Assembly: GCF_000497575.1 (NCBI RefSeq) | Contig: NZ_APJI01000020.1 | Coordinates: 1 to 64,000, forward strand | Direction: 5' to 3' | Length of the DNA: 64,000 bases | Source of the DNA: Afipia sp. OHSU_II-C1 | GTDB taxonomy: Bacteria > Pseudomonadota > Alphaproteobacteria > Rhizobiales > Xanthobacteraceae | Shown here: piece by piece, positions 46,078-55,021 of the stretch | Layout of the letters: the number at the start of each line of letters is the position of its first letter | How positions within the stretch are numbered: position 1 is the stretch's first letter | Notes under the pieces: model-generated | Databases searched by the model: none | Seen by the model: the letters and a program-made list of their open reading frames with translations, nothing else | Told to the model about the DNA's origin: nothing | Made by a program: the position numbers and the translations under genes

Positions 46078-46389
46078 CTATTTCTGCTTCTCGATCTTGG
46101 TGACGGTGATGCCAGCCGTTGCCCGTTCGGCTTGGAATTGCACCTTGTCGCCGACCTTGACCTGTTTCAGCATCGCCGGGTCCTGGACGCGGAACACCAT
46201 CGTCATGCCGTCCTCGTCCATGTCGAGGTTCTTGATCGGTCCGTGCTTCAAGGTGATCTTGCCGGCGGACTCGTCAATCTTCTTGACTTCGCCCTTGGCC
46301 ATGTCGGCCTGCGCGATGGCGGCGGCGGACGACAAGGCGAAAGCGATCGCGAAAATTCCCGCCATGAAGTTGCGTGTTTTCATTTTCAT
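46078..46389 (-). CDS. cusF: CusF-like periplasmic Cu(I)/Ag(I) chaperone
   Basis: The 103-residue protein has a signal peptide (cut near AIAQA) and a small OB-type barrel (GEVKKIDESAGKITLKHGPI). By alignment to E. coli CusF the metal ligands are His49, Met62 and Met64. The capping Trp44 of E. coli is replaced by Met57, and two residues are inserted (NLDMDEDGMTM). It delivers Cu(I) to the CusB adaptor. A FemAB-like gene lies six bases upstream on the same strand, so they are co-transcribed. Confidence 0.88.
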   Translation of the reverse strand: MKMKTRNFMAGIFAIAFALSSAAAIAQADMAKGEVKKIDESAGKITLKHGPIKNLDMDEDGMTMVFRVQDPAMLKQVKVGDKVQFQAERATAGITVTKIEKQK

Positions 46390-46395
46390 TCCTCT

Positions 46396-47469
46396 TCAGT
46401 TACTTTGCCTTCCCTCGGAAGGCCTTCTTTCACGCTGCCAGCGCTGGATCCTGTTGCGCGCGTCGCGGAGGGCGAACAGTCCTCCCACGACCACGCGCGC
46501 GGTCACGTCGGGGCAGTAGTGAAATTCCCGGACGGCAAGCAGAACGCCTCGTTTGCCCGCGAGTCCCTTTTTGAATTGCCGAATTCCCGGATCACCGGGC
46601 CCGCCGAGTTCGTACCAGCGCACCTTCGTGTTTTCCCGCAGCCAGCGCATGACGTGCCATTGCAGGACGTATCCGGCATTCAACGCGGTTGCCTCATCAC
46701 TGGTCGCACCGAAAACGTAGTAGGCGAGATCACCCACGACGCTGAATGCGATGCCGCCGATCGGCCTTCCCTCGTGATGCGCCAGCGCGATGCGCATCTT
46801 CATTCGCTCCGGAAGCCGCATCAGGTCCGGAATGGACGCGGGCAGATCGACGCCCGGATAGTTCAGGTTCTTGCGCCGAACCATCTCGGCATAGACGTCC
46901 TGGAAGGCCTTGATGTCGGCGGGAGCGTCACCGATGCGAACGTCGAGGTTGTGCGCAAGACCCTTGCGGAGATTGTAGCGCCATCGCTGGTCTAGGCTTT
47001 TCTGCTGCTCCGCTTCGTCCAGCGTCGCATCGACGAAATAGCGGTCAAGCATCGATGACGCGGAGCCTGCGAGACCCATTTCGCTCAGGATTTGCGCTTC
47101 GATCGGATAAAAGTCGGGATGCGGCCGCGGACGAAGGACGAGGTAAAGCTTTCGTCGTCGACAATATTCGTCCACCAACGCCGCCACTGCAGTCCGGTAA
47201 CGCTCCGGATCGAGAGCACCGTCGAAAGAACGCCAGAACGGCGCGAAGCGCACGAGCGCCATGCCGCGACCGAGATAAGGCACCAGATAAAGGCCTACCC
47301 GAGCGCCTGCGACCGGAACCCCCTCGCGTTGCAAAAGAATGTGGCTCGAGCGCTCGCCCCGTTGCCCGGAGCCGTAAATTGCTGTCTGCTCGTAGTGAAC
47401 GTCGGCAAACGTCGCCATCGCTGCGTGCCAGCCGTCGTCCGATACGCGATCGATCTGGTAGTCGTTCAT
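46396..47469 (-). CDS. FemAB/GNAT-like peptidyl- or acyl-transferase
   Basis: The 357-residue protein carries a GNAT-type acyltransferase fold in the FemAB layout. There is an N-terminal half with RWRYNLRKGLAHNL and a C-terminal half with MRIALAHHEGRPIGGIAFSVVGD, ALNAGYVLQWHVMRWL and YELGGPGDPGIRQFKKGLAG. Such enzymes add amino acids or acyl groups to cell wall or extracellular polymers. The start at MNDYQIDR has AGAGG upstream; a codon nine residues earlier is less likely. Its place between a cupredoxin gene and cusF makes an envelope change in copper stress plausible, but the substrate is unknown. Confidence 0.7.
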   Translation of the reverse strand: MNDYQIDRVSDDGWHAAMATFADVHYEQTAIYGSGQRGERSSHILLQREGVPVAGARVGLYLVPYLGRGMALVRFAPFWRSFDGALDPERYRTAVAALVDEYCRRRKLYLVLRPRPHPDFYPIEAQILSEMGLAGSASSMLDRYFVDATLDEAEQQKSLDQRWRYNLRKGLAHNLDVRIGDAPADIKAFQDVYAEMVRRKNLNYPGVDLPASIPDLMRLPERMKMRIALAHHEGRPIGGIAFSVVGDLAYYVFGATSDEATALNAGYVLQWHVMRWLRENTKVRWYELGGPGDPGIRQFKKGLAGKRGVLLAVREFHYCPDVTARVVVGGLFALRDARNRIQRWQRERRPSEGRQSN

Positions 47470-47500
47470 GGCAGCCTCTTGCATGGCAAATGTCATCAGT

Positions 47501-47983
47501 TCACTTGACGACGACCGTGCCGATCATCCCGGCTTCGCGATGGCCAGGGATCAGACAGGAGTATTCGAAAGTGCCGCGCTTTGTGAATTTCCAGACGATC
47601 TCGCTCGTCTTCTTCGGCGCGAGGCGCTTGCCGTTCGGATCATCATGCTCCATGTCGGGATTCTTCTTCATCGACTCGGCATGCTTGAGATTTTCGGCGG
47701 TGGTCGCGAGAATGAACTCGTGGTCGAGTTCGCCGTTGTTGCGCAGCATGAACTTGATCTGCTCGCCCTTTTTGACCTCGATCTTGTTCGGCGTGAACGT
47801 CATCTTGCCGTCGGCTTCGCCCATCGTCACTTGAACGATCCGTGCTGGTTTGTTCGCCTCGCCCGGCTCACCAGCCGAAAACGTGTCGTCCTGATGTCCG
47901 GCAAGCGCTGCCCCGGCCCATGCCGGCGTCGCCAAGAGCAGCGTTGCAAATAGTGCGACGCCAGTTCGATGCAGTTCTTTCAT
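47501..47983 (-). CDS. Exported cupredoxin (plastocyanin-like)
   Basis: The 160-residue protein has a signal peptide (cut near ATPAWAG) and a cupredoxin domain with type 1 copper ligands His (ELDHEF), Cys, His and Met (YSCLIPGHREAGM). A charged insertion (HAESMKKNPDMEHDDPNG) lies before the C-terminal ligand loop. It is a likely soluble copper store or electron carrier for the oxidase encoded 47 bases upstream. GGAG precedes the start; an in-frame 17-codon extension is unlikely. Confidence 0.88.
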   Translation of the reverse strand: MKELHRTGVALFATLLLATPAWAGAALAGHQDDTFSAGEPGEANKPARIVQVTMGEADGKMTFTPNKIEVKKGEQIKFMLRNNGELDHEFILATTAENLKHAESMKKNPDMEHDDPNGKRLAPKKTSEIVWKFTKRGTFEYSCLIPGHREAGMIGTVVVK

Positions 47984-48030
47984 GTCGCGTCTCCTTCGTT
48001 CGGTTGAAACATTCGGCCTGAACGCCGCGC

Positions 48031-49410
48031 TCACATCCCCTTCATCTTGATGCCTTTCATTCCCTTCATCCGTTTCATTTCCGTCGCCCCACCCTTGTCC
48101 TTGCCACCATCCTGCCGGGCCGGTTCCGCGGCTGGAGCATCGATCTCATAGGCGACGGTGCCAGGCGGATTCTTGTAGGGTCCGGGATCGCTGTAATCGT
48201 CGCGCGCCATGCCTTCGCGGATCTTCATCACCGTGAACATGCCGCCCATTTCGATCGGCCCGAATTGTCCGGAGCCCGTCATCATCGGCAGCGTGTTGTC
48301 CGGCGCGGGCATCTCCATTTCGCCCATCGCCATGCCCGTCGACCCCATCACCATCGCGTCGGGCGCCAGCTTGCCGACGGCTTTCGCCAGATCCTTCTTC
48401 GAGACGCCGATCATGTTGCGCATGTCGTGTCCCATGGCGTTCATGGTGTGATGCGACTTGTGGCAGTGAAACGCCCAGTCGCCAGGATTGTCGGCGACTA
48501 CGTCGAACGCACGAACCGCGCCGACCGGTACGTCGGTCGTCGTCTCCGGCCATTGCGCGCTTTCAGGAACCCAGCCGCCGTCGGTGCAGCTGACGGCAAA
48601 GTGGTGTCCGTGGAGATGGATGGGATGGTTGGTCATGGTGAGATTGCCGATGCGGACACGAACCTTGTCGCCGAGACGGACCGGCAACGGATCGATCCCA
48701 GGAAACACGCGGCTGTTCCAGGTCCACATGTTGAAATCGGTCATCTCGTTGACCTTCGGCAGATAAGTGCCGGGATCGATGTCGTAGGTGCTCATGATGA
48801 AGACGAAGTCGCGATCCACGGGACGGAACGCCGGGTCGCGCGGGTGCACGATGACCATGCCCATCATGCCCATCGCCATCTGCACCATCTCGTCGGAATG
48901 CGGGTGGTACATGAACGTCCCGCTGTTCTTCATCTCGAACTCGTAGACGAAGGTCTTGCCGGGCTTGATATGCGGCTGATTGAGACCGCCGACGCCGTCC
49001 ATGCCGTTCGGCACGATCATGCCGTGCCAATGCACGGTCGTATGCTCGGGCAGTTTGTTGGTGACGAAGATGCGGACCTTGTCGCCTTCGACGGCCTCGA
49101 TCGTCGGGCCCGGCGCCTGGCCGTTGTAACCCCACAGATACGCCTTCATGCCGTCGGCGAACTCTCGCACCACGGGCTCCGCGACGAGATGGTATTCCTT
49201 CCAGTCGCCGTTCATGCGCCAGGGCAGCGACCAGCCGTTGAGGGTCACGACCGGGCGGTAATCGGGACCGCTGGTGGGATGCAGCGGCGGCTGCATCGTC
49301 ACCTTGTCCATGTTCGGCGCTTCCGGAATATTCGCCGCCTGCACGCGGCCGCTCACGGCGCTGGCGCTCACCAACGCCGCGGTACCGAGAAATCCTCTTC
49401 GCGATAGCAT
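48031..49410 (-). CDS. Multicopper oxidase (CopA/CumA-like) with Met-rich tail
   Basis: The 459-residue protein has a Tat signal (LSRRGFLGTAALVS) and copper motifs TVHWHGM, MYHPHSDE, HPIHLHGHHF and FHCHKSHHTMNAM. Met is at the axial position ten after the Cys. This type oxidises Cu(I) to the less toxic Cu(II) in the periplasm. After about residue 350 the sequence is unusually Met-rich (VMGSTGMAMGEMEM, KRMKGMKGIKMKGM), likely extra Cu(I) sites. GGAG is six bases before the ATG at 49410; an alternative ATG at 49422 overlaps the TolC-type gene's stop. Confidence 0.9.
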   Translation of the reverse strand: MLSRRGFLGTAALVSASAVSGRVQAANIPEAPNMDKVTMQPPLHPTSGPDYRPVVTLNGWSLPWRMNGDWKEYHLVAEPVVREFADGMKAYLWGYNGQAPGPTIEAVEGDKVRIFVTNKLPEHTTVHWHGMIVPNGMDGVGGLNQPHIKPGKTFVYEFEMKNSGTFMYHPHSDEMVQMAMGMMGMVIVHPRDPAFRPVDRDFVFIMSTYDIDPGTYLPKVNEMTDFNMWTWNSRVFPGIDPLPVRLGDKVRVRIGNLTMTNHPIHLHGHHFAVSCTDGGWVPESAQWPETTTDVPVGAVRAFDVVADNPGDWAFHCHKSHHTMNAMGHDMRNMIGVSKKDLAKAVGKLAPDAMVMGSTGMAMGEMEMPAPDNTLPMMTGSGQFGPIEMGGMFTVMKIREGMARDDYSDPGPYKNPPGTVAYEIDAPAAEPARQDGGKDKGGATEMKRMKGMKGIKMKGM

Positions 49411-49421
49411 GTTCGTCTCCA

Positions 49422-50882
49422 TCAATGGCCGCCGCCGCCGCCAGCCTGGGCGGTCGTCGTCGGACGGGACTCCGTTGGTGTTTCTCCCGAGCCGCCACCG
49501 TTAACGGCGGTCTGCAGATCGGATTGGGCGAGCCAGAAGCCGCGCTTGGCATCGATTCCGGCCCGCAGCGACGCGATGCGCTGTCGCGCTTCCGTCAGCA
49601 GCGCGAACACGTCGACCTGCATGCTTGAAAAGCGCAGTTGCATTTCTTCGGTGATGATCTTCCGGAGTGGCAGAACCTCGCGCTCGTACTGCCGGGCGAT
49701 CTCATAGCTCGATCGATACGTCCGGTACGCGTCGCGTGCTTCCGAGCGCACATTGATCGCCTTCTCGGTCAGGCGATTGAAGGCCTGATTGTAGGTCTCG
49801 CTCGCTTGTCGCACCCGGACTTCGCCGCCATCGAAGATCGGGATCTGGAACTGGATGTCGAAGCCGCGTTCACGGAACCGGGAGCCATCGGGATCCCTGG
49901 TGGTCTTCGCAATTCCTGCAACATCGAGCAGCGTGACGAAACGGCTCGCTTCCGTGAGATTGAGCGATTTCGCCAGCGCATCCAGTTCGATGCGTGCAAT
50001 CTGCAGGTCGATCCGGTGCGTCACCGCATCCACTTCAATCGACGGCAGAGCGGAAGGACGTCGCGGCAATGGCGGAAGCGTCTTGGGCAGACGGAACGTA
50101 AGGTCGCCGTCCCAAAGCCCCATCAGTCGTGCGAGACGTTCGCGCGAACTGGTCGCCTCCTGACGTGCCGAGGCGAGATCGGCTGTCGTCTCCGCGTAGA
50201 AGACCTGCTCGCGGGCCTGATCGAGCTTGTTGAGCGAACCGGTCTCACCCAGCTTCGAGGCCAGCTTGGCGGTCGCCTCCGCCGTGGACTTGGCATCTGT
50301 CAGAAGGCCAACCATCTCGTTGGCGGCAACAGTACGGTAGTAGGATCGCCGCACATCAGACGCGAGCCTCAGGGTCTCCAATGCGGCCCGCAATTGGGCC
50401 TGGTGGAATCGTTTCCTGGCGATCTCGGAGCGGAATGGTAACGTCGCCAGCGCCAAAATGTCACCGACGACCTGACGCTCGATTTCGACCGCACCGCCGC
50501 CCGCGATCCTCGAAATCGAGAAGGTCGGATTGGGCGGAAGGCTTTCCTGGACAAGGTCGGTTTCCGCCAACGCCAATTCGTTGTAGGCGGCCTGCAAGCC
50601 GCGATTGTTGAGCAGCGCGACCTGGACGGCGGTTTCGACATTGAGCGTCCGGCGCAGCAGTCGCTTGACGGTGTCGTCAGCCTGCTGGGCTTCGTCCACG
50701 GAGCGGATCGCGACCACGTCCTTCTTGATCGTCTGGCCGGCGATCTCGGACACGACGCCCATTCCCCGATCCGGCGAGAACGTCGCACAGCCGGAAAGAA
50801 GCAGGGACACGGTGAGTGCCCACGCCGACCGATGGTGTCGGAGGCGGCTCAGATGGGGCGGCACGCCACGGATGATTTTCAT
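49422..50882 (-). CDS. TolC-family outer-membrane efflux lipoprotein (CusC-like)
   Basis: The 486-residue protein has a lipoprotein signal with LLSGC at residue 32 and two TolC-type coiled-coil repeats (NRGLQAAYNELALAETDLVQ and RQASETYNQAFNRLTEKAIN). That is the pattern of CusC channels of tripartite efflux pumps. A Gly-rich C-terminus ends in GGGGGH. It is encoded just before an oxidase gene and nine bases after a small lipoprotein gene. It is the only TolC-type gene in the window, so it may serve the CusBA and other RND pumps. Confidence 0.88.
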   Translation of the reverse strand: MKIIRGVPPHLSRLRHHRSAWALTVSLLLSGCATFSPDRGMGVVSEIAGQTIKKDVVAIRSVDEAQQADDTVKRLLRRTLNVETAVQVALLNNRGLQAAYNELALAETDLVQESLPPNPTFSISRIAGGGAVEIERQVVGDILALATLPFRSEIARKRFHQAQLRAALETLRLASDVRRSYYRTVAANEMVGLLTDAKSTAEATAKLASKLGETGSLNKLDQAREQVFYAETTADLASARQEATSSRERLARLMGLWDGDLTFRLPKTLPPLPRRPSALPSIEVDAVTHRIDLQIARIELDALAKSLNLTEASRFVTLLDVAGIAKTTRDPDGSRFRERGFDIQFQIPIFDGGEVRVRQASETYNQAFNRLTEKAINVRSEARDAYRTYRSSYEIARQYEREVLPLRKIITEEMQLRFSSMQVDVFALLTEARQRIASLRAGIDAKRGFWLAQSDLQTAVNGGGSGETPTESRPTTTAQAGGGGGH

Positions 50883-50891
50883 GACGTGCTC

Positions 50892-51191
50892 CTAATGCTC
50901 GTGCCCGGATTTCGGTGACGGCGTGACGCGCTGGTTCTGTTCCTTCCAGCCGGAAGGCGTCGTCGGGCGAAGGCTGGTGTAAGGGGCGGTGGTCGACCGG
51001 TAGCCGACGCCCGCGACCTTTGCTCCGGGATCAGCGGGGTCCGCGCCGGCGAGCGGCGCCAGCGGTACTGCGCAGCCGCCGAGCGTCATGGCGGCCAAAG
51101 CCAATCCTGCGAATGCCCCAAGTTTTCTTTCGAATATTCCGCGCACCACCGAACCAACGGCGGCGGAAGTCGCCCCAATCTGCGCTGACAT
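50892..51191 (-). CDS. Small lipoprotein in the copper cluster
   Basis: The 99-residue protein has a lipobox LGGC at about residue 40 after a rather long N-terminal segment. The short mature chain contains STTAPYTSLRPTTPSGWKEQN and ends in a His (GHEH). It has AGGAAA nine bases before the ATG. It lies nine bases before the TolC-type gene, so it is likely co-translated. The function is unknown; similar lipoproteins accompany copper oxidase genes. Confidence 0.65.
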   Translation of the reverse strand: MSAQIGATSAAVGSVVRGIFERKLGAFAGLALAAMTLGGCAVPLAPLAGADPADPGAKVAGVGYRSTTAPYTSLRPTTPSGWKEQNQRVTPSPKSGHEH

Positions 51192-51270
51192 AAGACTTTC
51201 CTGAACTGACGATGAACCACAGGTACACGTGCCCTGAACGGGCGCGGCACCGCGTTACACTTGGGTCAGG

Positions 51271-51750
51271 TCAGGAAATGGGGGGGCGATAGCGCTGTGG
51301 GGGCGCGTTGTCGGTCAGCTTCCGGTAGCTTTCGGCCTCGCGCACGGCCTTCGGCACCAACGGCTTTGCCACGTCGACGAGCGTCGCGGGAAGCGCGGTG
51401 ACACACATCAGGCCGCAGCAATTTCCATCCGCCGAATGCGGCGCCTTTGCCGGACCGGAATCGCTCTTCAACGCGACCGATTTCACATCATGATCCGCGG
51501 ATGAATCCGCGTGGGTCTGGACCCCGGAATGATGATGGGCATGTCCGTCGTTGTGGACGTGCATCATGCCTTCATGATGCACGTGGACCATGCCCGGCAC
51601 ATGATCCTCGTCGGTCAGGCAATAGGGCGTGGCGTGACCGCCGGGCAATGCAAAGGACAGCGTCGGTGCCAGCACGCAAAACAGATAGGCCAGGGCGATG
51701 AGCCACCCTGCCTTAACCCGTTGCGTCCTGGTAAGTCCGACCAACATCAA
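51271..51750 (-). CDS. His-rich exported copper-cluster protein
   Basis: The 159-residue protein has an N-terminal signal or anchor helix (GWLIALAYLFCVLAPTLSFA). Its region about 38-90 has thirteen His among Met and Asp (MVHVHHEGMMHVHN and GHAHHHSG), a clear metal-chelating segment. A later NCCGLMC group adds Cys. It probably buffers copper in the periplasm or membrane. The gene is 83 bases after csoR on the same strand, so it is the first target gene in the long leftward run. Confidence 0.65.
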   Translation of the reverse strand: MMLVGLTRTQRVKAGWLIALAYLFCVLAPTLSFALPGGHATPYCLTDEDHVPGMVHVHHEGMMHVHNDGHAHHHSGVQTHADSSADHDVKSVALKSDSGPAKAPHSADGNCCGLMCVTALPATLVDVAKPLVPKAVREAESYRKLTDNAPPQRYRPPIS

Positions 51751-51833
51751 TGCGTCAATGCTTTCGATTTGCTGTACTCGGATTCGGAATCATAACTGCG
51801 AAATCTCGTGCCGCCAAGATGGAACCGAGAGGT

Positions 51834-52109
51834 TCATCGTTCTGCCCGTCCGACTACCGCCATCAATTCCGCGATCTTGCGGCGCTGATCCGCCTTGTCG
51901 CCGCTCGCGATTGCATGCTCGACGCAGTGGGCGACGTGGTCCTTCAACACCTCTTCCTCGACGCGGCGCAGGGCGGCACGAACGGCGGAGATCTGCGTTA
52001 CGATATCGATGCAGTAGCGGTCCTCCTCCACCATCTTGGCGAGGCCGCGCACCTGCCCCTCAATTCGGCTGAGGCGTTTCTGGCATGACGTCTTGATGTC
52101 TTTTCGCAT
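51834..52109 (-). CDS. csoR: CsoR-type Cu(I)-sensing repressor
   Basis: The 91-residue repressor has the exact Cu(I) ligand set Cys33, His58 and Cys62 (RYCIDIVTQ, DHVAHCVEHA) with CsoR spacing. It lacks the N-terminal His of RcnR types. It is divergent from copA, with an operator in the 53-base spacer. It heads the leftward row of copper genes that continues to 33290, so it may govern both arms. In CsoR proteins Cu(I) binding releases the DNA. Confidence 0.93.
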   Translation of the reverse strand: MRKDIKTSCQKRLSRIEGQVRGLAKMVEEDRYCIDIVTQISAVRAALRRVEEEVLKDHVAHCVEHAIASGDKADQRRKIAELMAVVGRAER

Positions 52110-52119
52110 TCGCTTTATA

Positions 52120-52134
52120 TACCCCTACCGGGTA
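52120..52134. promoter_or_regulatory. CsoR operator between csoR and copA
   Basis: TACCCCTACCGGGTA is an inverted repeat (TACCC, five bases, GGGTA), the form of known CsoR operators with a G/C-tract. It lies 11 bases before csoR and 28 before copA, able to control both. Confidence 0.75.
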
Positions 52135-52162
52135 CCTGTTACAAGTCAATGAGGAGGCCTAA

Positions 52163-54574
52163 ATGACCAGGTCGCGAAACGCAAGTTCCACGGGCCAGCC
52201 GGACACCTCCTCGATGGCAACTCACCAGCATGGCGGCCAAGCCCACGGCAATCACGGGCATCATCAACCTCCCGCGGAAAAGGAGAAAGTCCTCGACCCG
52301 GTTTGCGGGATGACCGTCGACCCGGCGACGAGCAAGCACCGGTTCGATTACCAAGGCCGCACCTACCATTTCTGTTCGGCAGGCTGTCGCACGAAGTTCG
52401 CGGCCGCTCCTGAAACCTACCTCGACAAGTCCAAGGCCGCACCGAAGGCGCCTGTTCCGGAAGGCACGGTCTACACGTGCCCGATGCATCCCGAGATCCG
52501 GCAGATCGGACCCGGCAACTGCCCCATCTGCGGAATGGCTCTGGAGCCCGAAGTGGCAACGCTGGACGCCGCACCGAATCCCGAACTGGCGGACATGACC
52601 CGACGGTTCTGGATCGGCCTCGTGCTGGCGCTGCCCGCAGTCGTCCTCGAGATGGGCGGGCATCTGGTCGGCGGCCATGGCTGGGTCGACCAAACGTTGT
52701 CGAACTGGATTCAACTCGTCTCGGCGACACCGGTCGTGATCTGGGCGGGCTGGCCGTTCTTCGTGCGCGGCTGGCAGTCGCTGGTGACCCGCAACCTCAA
52801 CATGTTCACCCTGATCGCGATGGGAACCGGCGTCGCTTATGTCTACAGCCTCGTCGCGACCGTCGCCCCGCAGGTCTTTCCGCCCGCGTTTCGCGGGCAT
52901 GACGGCGCCGTTGCCGTCTATTTCGAAGCGGCGGCGGTGATCACCGTCCTGGTACTGCTGGGCCAGGTGCTCGAATTGCGTGCTCGCGAGGCAACGTCGG
53001 GCGCGATCAAGGCTCTGCTCGACCTCGCGCCGAAGACGGCGCGCCTCGTTGCAGAGGACGGCACCGATCATGAAGTCCCGCTCGACGGCCTGAACGTGGG
53101 TGACAAACTGCGCGTCCGGCCCGGCGAAAAAGTCCCGGTCGACGGCATCATTCTTGAGGGGCGCTCATCGCTCGATGAGTCCCTGGTGACCGGGGAATCC
53201 ATGCCCGTCACCAAAGAGGCCGACGCCAAGGTCGTCGCAGGCACCCTGAATCAATCCGGCAGTTTCGTGATGCGAGCCGAGAAGGTCGGGCGCGATACCA
53301 TGTTGTCCCAGATCGTGCAGATGGTGGCGCAAGCGCAGCGCTCGCGCGCGCCGATTCAGCGGCTCGCGGATCAGGTTGCCGGGTGGTTCGTTCCAACCGT
53401 CATCGTCGCGGCGCTTGTCGCCTTCGCCGCCTGGTGGATTTTCGGGCCCGAACCGCGTCTGGCGTTCGGTCTGGTGGCGGCTGTCAGCGTGCTGATCATT
53501 GCCTGTCCTTGTGCCCTCGGGTTGGCGACGCCGATGTCGATCATGGTCGGCGTGGGACGCGGCGCCCATGCGGGCGTGTTGATCAAAAATGCTGAAGCGC
53601 TGGAGCGTCTGGAAAAGGTCGATACGCTGGTGGTCGATAAAACGGGAACGCTCACCGAAGGCAAGCCAAAGGTCGTCTCTATCGTTTCCGTCGCGGGATT
53701 TCGGGAGGACGATCTGCTCCGCCTCGCCGCGAGCGTCGAGCGCGCCAGCGAGCATCCGCTGGCCGATGCCGTTGTACGGGCGGCGAAAGAGCGCAATCTG
53801 ACATTGATCAATGTAGAGGAATTCGACTCGCCAACAGGCAAAGGTGTGACCGGCAGGGTGGACGGCAAATCTGTCTTGCTTGGCAATGCGGCCTATTTGA
53901 AATCGTTAGGTGTCGAGACACAAACATTGGAGCCACAAGCCGAAATCCTGCGCGGTGAAGGTGCAACCGTGATCAATATCGCACTCGATGGACAATTGGC
54001 GGGCCTCTTTGCAATCGCCGATCCAGTGAAGCAATCCACGCCCGATGCCTTGAAGGCGCTGGCGGCGGACGGCATCAAGGTCATTATGTTGACCGGCGAC
54101 AACAGGACGACGGCGAATGCGGTCGCGAAACGGCTCGGCATCTCGGAGGTCGAGGCGGAAGTGCTGCCCGACCAGAAGAGCGCCGTCGTGAGCAAGCTGC
54201 AGAAGTCCGGTCGCGTCGTCGCAATGGCCGGCGACGGCGTCAACGACGCCCCTGCCCTTGCCGCGGCCGAAGTCGGGATCGCGATGGGCACCGGCACCGA
54301 TGTCGCGATGGAAAGCGCGGGCGCAACACTTCTCAAGGGCGACTTGATGGGAATCGTTCGCGCCCGCCGTCTCTCCGAAGCGACGATGAGCAACATCCGG
54401 CAGAACCTGTTCTTCGCGTTCATCTACAACGCCGCCGGAATACCGATTGCCGCCGGCGTGCTCTATCCGACGTTCGGACTGTTGCTGTCGCCGATCATCG
54501 CCGCGGCGGCGATGGCGCTATCTTCAGTCAGCGTCGTGGGCAATGCGCTCCGGTTGAAGTCCATAAACTTGTGA
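52163..54574 (+). CDS. copA: Cu(I)-exporting P1B-1 ATPase with YHS and HMBD metal domains
   Basis: The 803-residue inner-membrane ATPase has a His-rich N-terminus (about 20-35), then a YHS domain (44-87, DPVCGM ... YHFCSAGC), then a heavy-metal-binding domain (104-128, [10 protein letters not shown] ... CPICGM) in place of the common CxxC HMA domain. The TM6 site CPC ([13 protein letters not shown]), the phosphorylation motif [21 protein letters not shown], and the TM7/8 marks YNAAG and SSVSVV identify a Cu(I) class. It moves Cu(I) from cytoplasm to periplasm. GAGGAGG sits six bases before the ATG. The divergent csoR and its operator suggest copper control. Confidence 0.95.
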   Translation: MTRSRNASSTGQPDTSSMATHQHGGQAHGNHGHHQPPAEKEKVLDPVCGMTVDPATSKHRFDYQGRTYHFCSAGCRTKFAAAPETYLDKSKAAPKAPVPEGTVYTCPMHPEIRQIGPGNCPICGMALEPEVATLDAAPNPELADMTRRFWIGLVLALPAVVLEMGGHLVGGHGWVDQTLSNWIQLVSATPVVIWAGWPFFVRGWQSLVTRNLNMFTLIAMGTGVAYVYSLVATVAPQVFPPAFRGHDGAVAVYFEAAAVITVLVLLGQVLELRAREATSGAIKALLDLAPKTARLVAEDGTDHEVPLDGLNVGDKLRVRPGEKVPVDGIILEGRSSLDESLVTGESMPVTKEADAKVVAGTLNQSGSFVMRAEKVGRDTMLSQIVQMVAQAQRSRAPIQRLADQVAGWFVPTVIVAALVAFAAWWIFGPEPRLAFGLVAAVSVLIIACPCALGLATPMSIMVGVGRGAHAGVLIKNAEALERLEKVDTLVVDKTGTLTEGKPKVVSIVSVAGFREDDLLRLAASVERASEHPLADAVVRAAKERNLTLINVEEFDSPTGKGVTGRVDGKSVLLGNAAYLKSLGVETQTLEPQAEILRGEGATVINIALDGQLAGLFAIADPVKQSTPDALKALAADGIKVIMLTGDNRTTANAVAKRLGISEVEAEVLPDQKSAVVSKLQKSGRVVAMAGDGVNDAPALAAAEVGIAMGTGTDVAMESAGATLLKGDLMGIVRARRLSEATMSNIRQNLFFAFIYNAAGIPIAAGVLYPTFGLLLSPIIAAAAMALSSVSVVGNALRLKSINL

Positions 54575-55021
54575 GGTGTGGCTGTTCGAACTTGGCGGAC
54601 CTGCGATTGAGTACCCGCTGAGTTTGAAAGATAATCGAGCCTCAAGATGTTCATATCCGAGCCCTGATCATATCTGTCCTCTGGGAGACGTTGCGAGGGC
54701 AGTTGACCGAGTTCGGGTTGATAACACCCCAGGGCGTTTGGCGCATTCCCAAACTCCAGGCGTTGGCAACGACACTGCCCGGTTTTGTTCGGAAATAGCG
54801 CGCCATTTTTCGATTCAGTGCCAACACTTTACCGCGCACCAATTTGAGGCAAGCGATCTTGCTCTTCGCCGTATCGCCACTGTGTCGGATTTTCCCATCT
54901 TCGGCGTGCCGCGATTGGCCCTGCGACGAGCAGTCATTACTTCAAGGCCGCTTGATATTGATAATCCGAAGGTCGTAGGTTCAAACCTTGCCGCTGCATA
55001 CAGCACTCGGTCGCTATTGCG
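54575..55021. other. Intergenic region between copA and the RND gene; weak tRNA-like patch
   Basis: No gene is supported. Near 54963-55000 the sequence GGTCGTAGGTTCAAACC resembles the T-arm of a tRNA, but the remaining arms do not fold, so it may be a degenerate tRNA fragment or chance. Leftward and rightward genes converge here, so terminators are expected but not clearly seen. Confidence 0.3.

Noticed and set aside
48265-49407. Rightward open frame of about 380 codons
   Set aside because: It is antisense to the multicopper oxidase and reads as His/Arg-rich low-complexity sequence without family motifs.
52139-53071. Leftward open frame of about 310 codons with an apparent leftward start
   Set aside because: It is antisense to copA, whose domains are unambiguous.
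54955-55005. tRNA gene
   Set aside because: Only a T-arm-like piece is present; D-arm and acceptor stem cannot be formed.
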